This document shows positions 48,579-53,216 of a stretch of DNA of 53,216 bases, piece after piece (the stretch's first letter is position 1; each line of letters begins with the position of its first letter). The stretch comes from Burkholderiales bacterium RIFCSPLOWO2_12_FULL_61_40 (lineage in GTDB: Bacteria; Pseudomonadota; Gammaproteobacteria; Burkholderiales; Burkholderiaceae_C), in assembly GCA_001770935.1 (NCBI GenBank), contig MESI01000023.1:1-53216 (forward strand). Reading direction: 5' to 3'. The position numbers and the translations under genes are program-made. The notes beneath the pieces were generated by a model, which was not told the origin of the DNA, made no database searches, and saw nothing but the letters and a program-made list of their open reading frames with translations.

Positions 48579-49787
48579 ATGGCGCAACTGACAACCGAAC
48601 TGATCCACCACCCCTACGTGCCCCCTGAAGGGTTTGCGGCCCCGCAACCCGGTGTTTTCAAAGCGTCGACCGTGTTTTTCCCCACTGTGGCTGATATGCG
48701 AAGCCGCGAGTGGAAGGACAAGACGGCCTACACCTACGGTTTGCATGGAACACCCACCACCTACGCGCTGGAGGAGCGCCTGTGCACTTTGGAGGGGGGG
48801 CTGCAATGTGTTTTGGTGCCCAGTGGTTTGGCCGCGATTGCCAATGTGGCGCTTTCCCTGCTCAAGACTGGGGATGAAGTGCTGATTCCCGACAACGCCT
48901 ACGGTCCTAACAAGGCATTGGCGGAAGGGGAGTTGAGGCAGTGGGGCATCACACACCAATTCTACGATCCCATGGACCCGCTGGATCTGGAAGCCCAGAT
49001 CTCCAGCCGCACCAGGCTGGTGTGGGTGGAGGCTGCGGGCTCTGTCACGCTGGAATTTCCCGATTTGGTCGCCTTGGTGCGTATTTGCAAAAATCGGGGC
49101 GTTCCCGTGGCGCTGGACAACACCTGGGGCGCAGGGCTGGCGTTCAAACCTTTCGATCTGCTGCCGGATGTTGAGCCTGGTTTTGGGGTGGACATTTCGG
49201 CCCATGCCTTGACGAAGTACCCCAGCGGCGGCGGCGATGTCCTGATGGGCAGTGTGATTACCCGGGACGCTGGTTTGCACATGCGCCTCAAACTTACCCA
49301 CATGCGTTTAGGTTTGGGAATTGGTGCCAACGACGCCGAGGCGGTGCTTCGGGCGCTACCGAGCATGGCGCTTCGCTACCGCGCCCACGATGAATCCACG
49401 CGGGCATTGGCACAGTGGTGCCAGATGCAACCGGAGTTTGTGCAGGTGCTGCATCCGGCGCTGCAAGACTCTCCGGGGCATGCGCACTGGAAGGCCTTGT
49501 GTGCCAATGGATGGGGTGGAGCGGCTGGCCTTGTCAGTGTGCTGATCGACCCACGCTACAGCCAGGCGCAAACCGATGCATTTTGCAATGCGCTGCAGTT
49601 GTTCAAAATTGGCTACAGCTGGGGCGGTCCGATCAGCTTGGTCGTGCCCTACGATCTGGCCACTATGCGCAGTGCCTGGCCCGCACACCTCAAAACCGGA
49701 ACATTGGTGCGGTTTTCGGTGGGGTTGGAAGCAGTGGTGGATTTGCAGGCGGATCTAGCACGGGCAATGAAAAAAACATTGATCTAA
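48579..49787 (+). CDS. metC: Cys/Met-metabolism PLP enzyme, cystathionine beta-lyase-like
   Basis: A 402-residue fold-type I PLP enzyme. Present are YGLHGTPTTYALEERL, the PLP-stacking LVPSGLAAIANVALSL, the Asp of ALDNTWGAG and the Schiff-base lysine in SAHALTKYPSGGGDVLMG. The family removes the sulfur side chain from cystathionine; MetC is the best guess from the GGGDVLMG form, though related gamma-lyases cannot be excluded. ATG 48579 is chosen over a TTG two codons earlier; neither has a clear Shine-Dalgarno. The stop codon lies inside an FNR-type box for the next gene. Confidence 0.88.
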   Translation: MAQLTTELIHHPYVPPEGFAAPQPGVFKASTVFFPTVADMRSREWKDKTAYTYGLHGTPTTYALEERLCTLEGGLQCVLVPSGLAAIANVALSLLKTGDEVLIPDNAYGPNKALAEGELRQWGITHQFYDPMDPLDLEAQISSRTRLVWVEAAGSVTLEFPDLVALVRICKNRGVPVALDNTWGAGLAFKPFDLLPDVEPGFGVDISAHALTKYPSGGGDVLMGSVITRDAGLHMRLKLTHMRLGLGIGANDAEAVLRALPSMALRYRAHDESTRALAQWCQMQPEFVQVLHPALQDSPGHAHWKALCANGWGGAAGLVSVLIDPRYSQAQTDAFCNALQLFKIGYSWGGPISLVVPYDLATMRSAWPAHLKTGTLVRFSVGLEAVVDLQADLARAMKKTLI

Positions 49788-49792
49788 ATCAG
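49779..49792 (+). promoter_or_regulatory. FNR/ANR box upstream of the DUF2189 gene
   Basis: TTGATCTAAATCAG matches TTGAT-N4-ATCAA at nine of ten fixed positions and includes the stop codon of metC. Its centre is about 54 bases upstream of ATG 49840. A possible -10 (GATACG, about 49819-49824) would put the transcription start close to the -41.5 to -45 spacing of class II FNR activation. Site seen; oxygen control inferred. Confidence 0.6.
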
Positions 49793-49839
49793 TGTTTACC
49801 TGAATAGGCGCTGCGTTGGATACGCGTTAGCCTATCGGC

Positions 49840-50670
49840 ATGCGTTCATTGCCGCCTGCGGGCGTATCTTCACCCTACATTCCTTCACCGTCGGAGGCTC
49901 CTCCCAAAGTTATTGTTGCTCTGCGTCCCTCGCATCTGTTGCGCTGGCTGGTGGCGGGAGGGCGCGATATGCTGGCCCACCCGGGAATCAGCACGTTTTA
50001 CGGCACGGCGTTTTGGCTCATGGCCTTGGTGCTTCAGGCGGTGTTCAGATCCAAACCGGAGTACACCATGACCATTGCCTCCGGGTGTCTGTTGGTGGGT
50101 CCATTTTTGGCGATGGGGCTGTACGACGTAAGTCGCCGACGCAACCTGGGCTTGCAGCCGCAACTCGGTGAATCGTTGACCTGCTGGGACCGCCATGTGC
50201 CCAGCATGGGCATGTTGGTGCTGGTACTCATTGTGTTGGAACTGCTGTGGGGCAGAGCCTCACTGGTGGTCTTTGCCGTGTTTTTTAATACCGGTATGCC
50301 ATCCACCACAGGAGTGGTGCAGGCGGTCTTCAATCCAGACAACTGGGAGTTTGTCGCTGCTTATGCCGTGGTGGGAGGTGGCTTTGCCATGCTGGTTTTT
50401 TCCATTGCAGCGGTCTCCATTCCCATGATTCTGGACCGCGGCACCGATGCCATTTCAGCCGCCATTACCAGCCTGGAAGTGGTGTTTCACAACACGGCCG
50501 TGATGTTGGTCTGGGGCGCTGTGATCTCCCTCTTGGTGGTGGGTGCCTTGTTATTGCCTTGGGGGGCTGGGATTTTGCTGGTGGGACCGCTCCTGGGCCA
50601 CGCCACCTGGCATGCATACACGGGCTCTGTACGATGGGCAGATACCGCTGTAGCTGGCACCGCACCCTGA
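49840..50670 (+). CDS. DUF2189 integral membrane protein
   Basis: A 276-residue protein with a Pro-rich N-terminus and about six membrane segments: GISTFYGTAFWLMALVLQAVF, MTIASGCLLVGPFLAMGLYDVS, MGMLVLVLIVLELLW, FVAAYAVVGGGFAMLVFSIAAVSIPM and two more near the C-terminus. The VGPFLAMGLYDVSRR and GPLLGHATWHAY motifs are those of DUF2189. The molecular role is unknown. The FNR-type box in front fits control by low oxygen. It is a single gene followed by the small Lys-rich protein. Confidence 0.85.
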   Translation: MRSLPPAGVSSPYIPSPSEAPPKVIVALRPSHLLRWLVAGGRDMLAHPGISTFYGTAFWLMALVLQAVFRSKPEYTMTIASGCLLVGPFLAMGLYDVSRRRNLGLQPQLGESLTCWDRHVPSMGMLVLVLIVLELLWGRASLVVFAVFFNTGMPSTTGVVQAVFNPDNWEFVAAYAVVGGGFAMLVFSIAAVSIPMILDRGTDAISAAITSLEVVFHNTAVMLVWGAVISLLVVGALLLPWGAGILLVGPLLGHATWHAYTGSVRWADTAVAGTAP

Positions 50671-50748
50671 AGCAACATATATTCCAGCCGACAAGTCAAG
50701 GTGCGGTCCTGAAATGTTAAAGTGGGCCTAACAACTTGAAAGCATACT

Positions 50749-50934
50749 TTGGCAACACCCAATTACGGATACGAGAAGCGCCAGAAAGAACTGGCAAAAA
50801 AGAAGAAAAAAGAGGAAAAGTTGAAGAACAAAGCCGAACGCAAGGTTAGCGAGGGCGCGGAAAATGAGGCGCCAGATAACACGGAAACGCGTGACTCCGT
50901 ATCGGAGAACGCAGATTCCTCCGCGCAAACCTGA
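50749..50934 (+). CDS. Small lysine-rich protein of unknown function
   Basis: A 61-residue protein starting at TTG 50749. It opens ATPNYGYEKRQKELAKKKKKEEKLKNK, a single highly charged helix, and then turns acidic (EGAENEAPDNTETRD). I have seen this NYGYEKRQKELAKKKK opening in other proteobacterial small proteins but know no function. Possible roles are RNA or ribosome binding. No membrane segment or cysteine is present. Confidence 0.65.
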   Translation: MATPNYGYEKRQKELAKKKKKEEKLKNKAERKVSEGAENEAPDNTETRDSVSENADSSAQT

Positions 50935-51124
50935 GATCGTTTTTGTAAGTCATTGCATTTCTCCGCTTTTTTATTGATCCAGCGCAAACTATGCTCCCTG
51001 TTTTAAAAAAATTTCTCCCATCTCACCCGAATGGGGGATAGCCAGCGGAAGGCGCACCCCCTACATTGCCGGTTACTTTTAACCGCGCCATCTCCAGAGG
51101 TGTGCACTTCTGAGAGGCAATCCA

Positions 51125-53216
51125 GTGACAGCAGCAGGGACAGTGGCGCCAAGTGGCGCCCTCACAAGCAAGCATTTTCCGCCCTCCGGGCACCACCCTT
51201 CACAAGAGACTCCCCCTGCCAGCGCGGACACCCTGGCCCCCCTATCCGCCCTGTGCACAGTAGCCCGCTTCCACCAAATCGCCGCCGACCCCGCCACCCT
51301 GGCCCACCAGCTGGGCCTCTCTGGTAGCGACACCCTCACCCCCAACGACATCCTGCGCGCCGCCCAGCACCTGGGCCTCAAAGCCAAACGCAGCACCACC
51401 ACAGTAGAACGCCTGGGCCTCACCCCCTTGCCCGCACTGGCCCTGATGCGTGCACCTGATGGCAGTGACGACGGAAGTTTGCGCCTGGACATCCTGGCGC
51501 AAAGCGACGGCCAACGGGTGTTGTTGTCGGACGGCGCCAAGGGACGCACCACCATCGAACCCATCGAAGTCTTCGCCCAGCACTGGACTGGCGAACTCAT
51601 CTTGATCACCAGCCGCGCAACGCTGGCCGGTGCCCTGGCCAAATTCGACTTCTCCTGGTTCATCCCGGCCCTGGTCAAATACCGCAAGCTGCTCGGTGAA
51701 GTCTTGCTCATCAGCTTCATGCTGCAACTCTTCGGCCTGGTGTCTCCGCTGTTCTTCCAGGTCACCATGGACAAGGTGCTGGTAAGTAAAGGCGTCACCA
51801 CCCTGGACGTATTGGTCATAGGCCTGGTCATCGTCGTCGTTTTTGAGTCGGTCTTGAATGCATTACGCGCCTATGTCTTCAGCCACACCACCAGCCGCAT
51901 CGACGTGGAGCTGGGCGCCCGCTTGTTCCGCCATCTGGTGCAACTCCCGCTGGCCTACTTCCAGGCCCGCCGGGTAGGGGACTCGGTCGCCCGCGTGCGC
52001 GAGCTGGAAAACATCCGCAGCTTTCTCACCGGCAACGCCCTGACGGTCCTGCTCGATGTCTTTTTCTCCATCGTCTTCATTGCGGTCATGCTGTTCTATT
52101 CAGTGCCATTGACCTTGATCGTGCTGGTCAGCCTGCCCCTGTACTTCGGCCTGAGCCTGTCCGTGGTCCCCCTCCTGCGCGCCAGGCTGGACGTCAAGTT
52201 CGCCCGCGGTGCCGAGAACCAGTCCATGCTGGTCGAAACCGTCACCGGCATCCAGACCGTCAAGGCCACGGCCCTGGAGCCCGCCTTTTGCAAACGCTGG
52301 GACAACCAGCTGGCCGCCTATGTCTCTGCCAGCTTCAAAACCCAGAACCTGGCCAGCGTGGCGCACGAAGGCGTCAACCTCATTGGCAAACTCGTCAATG
52401 CCGCCACCCTGTGGTACGGCGCGCACCTTGTCATGAACAACGATTTGACCGTGGGCCAGTTCGTCGCCTTCAATATGTTCGCCCAACGCGTGAGCCAACC
52501 CATCATGCGCATGGCACAACTCTGGACGGAATTTCAGCAAACGGGAATTTCCGTGGCCCGGCTGGGAGACATCCTCAACACCCGCACCGAAGTGCCCCCC
52601 ACCAGCACCGCGCAGCTCCCCGCGCTCAAAGGCCAGATCACCCTCGACAAAATCACCTTCCGCTACCGCCCCGAGGCTACCCCGGTGCTCAATGCCCTCA
52701 GCCTGGAAGTGCGCCCCGGCGAAGTCATCGGCATCGTCGGGCGCTCGGGCTCCGGCAAAAGCACCCTGACCAAACTGGTGCAACGCCTGTACAGCCCCGA
52801 AGGCGGACGTTTGCTGGTGGACGGTATCGACATCAGCCTGATCGACGCCGCCCAACTGCGCCGCCAGGTCGGTGTCGTCCTGCAAGAAAACCTGCTCTTT
52901 AACCGCTCCGTGCGCGAAAACATCGCCATCACCGACCCCGCCGCCCCGATTGAAGCCGTGATGCGCGTGGCCCAGCTCGCAGGCGCCCATGAATTCATCA
53001 GCGAACTGCCCGAAGGCTACGACACACTGGTGGGAGAACAAGGCGGCAGCCTGTCTGGCGGCCAGCGCCAAAGGGTGGCCATTGCCAGAGCGCTGTTCAC
53101 CAACCCGCGCATATTGATATTGGACGAAGCCACCAGCGCGCTGGACTACGAAAGTGAAGCCATCATCCAGAAGAACATGCAGTACATCTGCAAAGGCCGC
53201 ACCGTGCTCATCATCG
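51125..53216 (+). CDS. HlyB/LapB-type type I secretion ABC transporter (cut by window end)
   Basis: An open frame from GTG 51125 through the window end, 697 residues seen. There is an N-terminal C39-like domain without a convincing catalytic Cys-His pair (about 45-160), so it is the non-peptidase HlyB kind. A six-helix membrane domain (about 180-460) follows, with HlyB-like FDFSWFIPALVKYRKLLGEV and RRVGDSVARVRELENIRSFLTG. The ATPase has Walker A GRSGSGKST (about 539-547), LSGGQ (about 641) and ILILDEATSALDYESE; the H-loop lies beyond the edge. The family exports RTX proteins and adhesins with an adaptor (HlyD/LapC) and TolC; those genes should follow. The coding strand is C-rich, unlike the G-rich genes before it. 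Confidence 0.93.
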   Translation, partial: MTAAGTVAPSGALTSKHFPPSGHHPSQETPPASADTLAPLSALCTVARFHQIAADPATLAHQLGLSGSDTLTPNDILRAAQHLGLKAKRSTTTVERLGLTPLPALALMRAPDGSDDGSLRLDILAQSDGQRVLLSDGAKGRTTIEPIEVFAQHWTGELILITSRATLAGALAKFDFSWFIPALVKYRKLLGEVLLISFMLQLFGLVSPLFFQVTMDKVLVSKGVTTLDVLVIGLVIVVVFESVLNALRAYVFSHTTSRIDVELGARLFRHLVQLPLAYFQARRVGDSVARVRELENIRSFLTGNALTVLLDVFFSIVFIAVMLFYSVPLTLIVLVSLPLYFGLSLSVVPLLRARLDVKFARGAENQSMLVETVTGIQTVKATALEPAFCKRWDNQLAAYVSASFKTQNLASVAHEGVNLIGKLVNAATLWYGAHLVMNNDLTVGQFVAFNMFAQRVSQPIMRMAQLWTEFQQTGISVARLGDILNTRTEVPPTSTAQLPALKGQITLDKITFRYRPEATPVLNALSLEVRPGEVIGIVGRSGSGKSTLTKLVQRLYSPEGGRLLVDGIDISLIDAAQLRRQVGVVLQENLLFNRSVRENIAITDPAAPIEAVMRVAQLAGAHEFISELPEGYDTLVGEQGGSLSGGQRQRVAIARALFTNPRILILDEATSALDYESEAIIQKNMQYICKGRTVLII

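Overview
The window reads as chromosome of a betaproteobacterium of the Comamonadaceae (Rhodoferax/Polaromonas-like). The reasons are gene order (hfq-hflX-hflK-hflC-DUF2065-hisZ-purA; rlmN-pilW-rodZ-ispG-hisS-yfgM-bamB-der), protein sequence style, and an intergenic repeat present in four copies whose consensus (AGCTGC..GCGCA......ACGGGGGCT) resembles intergenic sequences I recall from this family. No rRNA, tRNA, CRISPR array, prophage or insertion sequence was recognised.

Layout. 0-2.5 kb is the accessory part. It holds the tail of a RelE/ParE-type toxin, a DUF296/PCC-domain gene broken by an in-frame stop, and a tightly overlapping three-gene cassette: winged-helix regulator, AbiEii/MNT-like nucleotidyltransferase and MazG-like NTP pyrophosphohydrolase. 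The cassette has its own promoter and an inverted-repeat operator. 2.5-14.9 kb is almost all on the minus strand: rhlE, the starvation-stress module prkA-yeaH-spoVR, a DnaQ-like exonuclease facing a DUF6172 gene, and two overlapping P-type ATPases (MgtA-like, then a P2-like cation pump). 15-28 kb holds an isochorismatase-family hydrolase, prpE, the 2-oxoglutarate dehydrogenase genes sucA-sucB-lpd, zapE, a PP2C phosphatase (minus), a DUF465 protein and a DinG-type helicase. 28-45 kb is a dense housekeeping block: bamD (minus), rluD, scpB-rluB, ndk, rlmN-pilW-rodZ-ispG-hisS-yfgM-bamB-der, hfq-hflX-hflK-hflC-DUF2065. 45-51 kb has hisZ-purA, a phosphoribosyltransferase, a cystathionine beta-lyase-like enzyme, a DUF2189 membrane protein behind a strong FNR-type box, and a small lysine-rich protein. 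From 51.1 kb to the window end there is a partial HlyB/LapB-like type I secretion ATPase with a clearly different base composition.

How the parts work together. sucA, sucB and lpd make one complete oxoglutarate dehydrogenase complex. bamB and bamD serve outer-membrane assembly. hflX, hflK, hflC and hfq form the usual stress and post-transcriptional group. rlmN, rluB, rluD and der act on ribosomes. prkA, yeaH and spoVR form the conserved starvation module. Two FNR/ANR-like boxes (near 15.04 and 49.79 kb) suggest that some membrane functions respond to oxygen.

The best candidates for something new are the HTH-nucleotidyltransferase-MazG cassette (788-2470), the four-copy stem-loop repeat that abuts ribosome-binding sites, a perfect 14-bp-stem palindrome inside scpB, and a (GGGGCY)4 hexanucleotide repeat inside a P-type ATPase gene.
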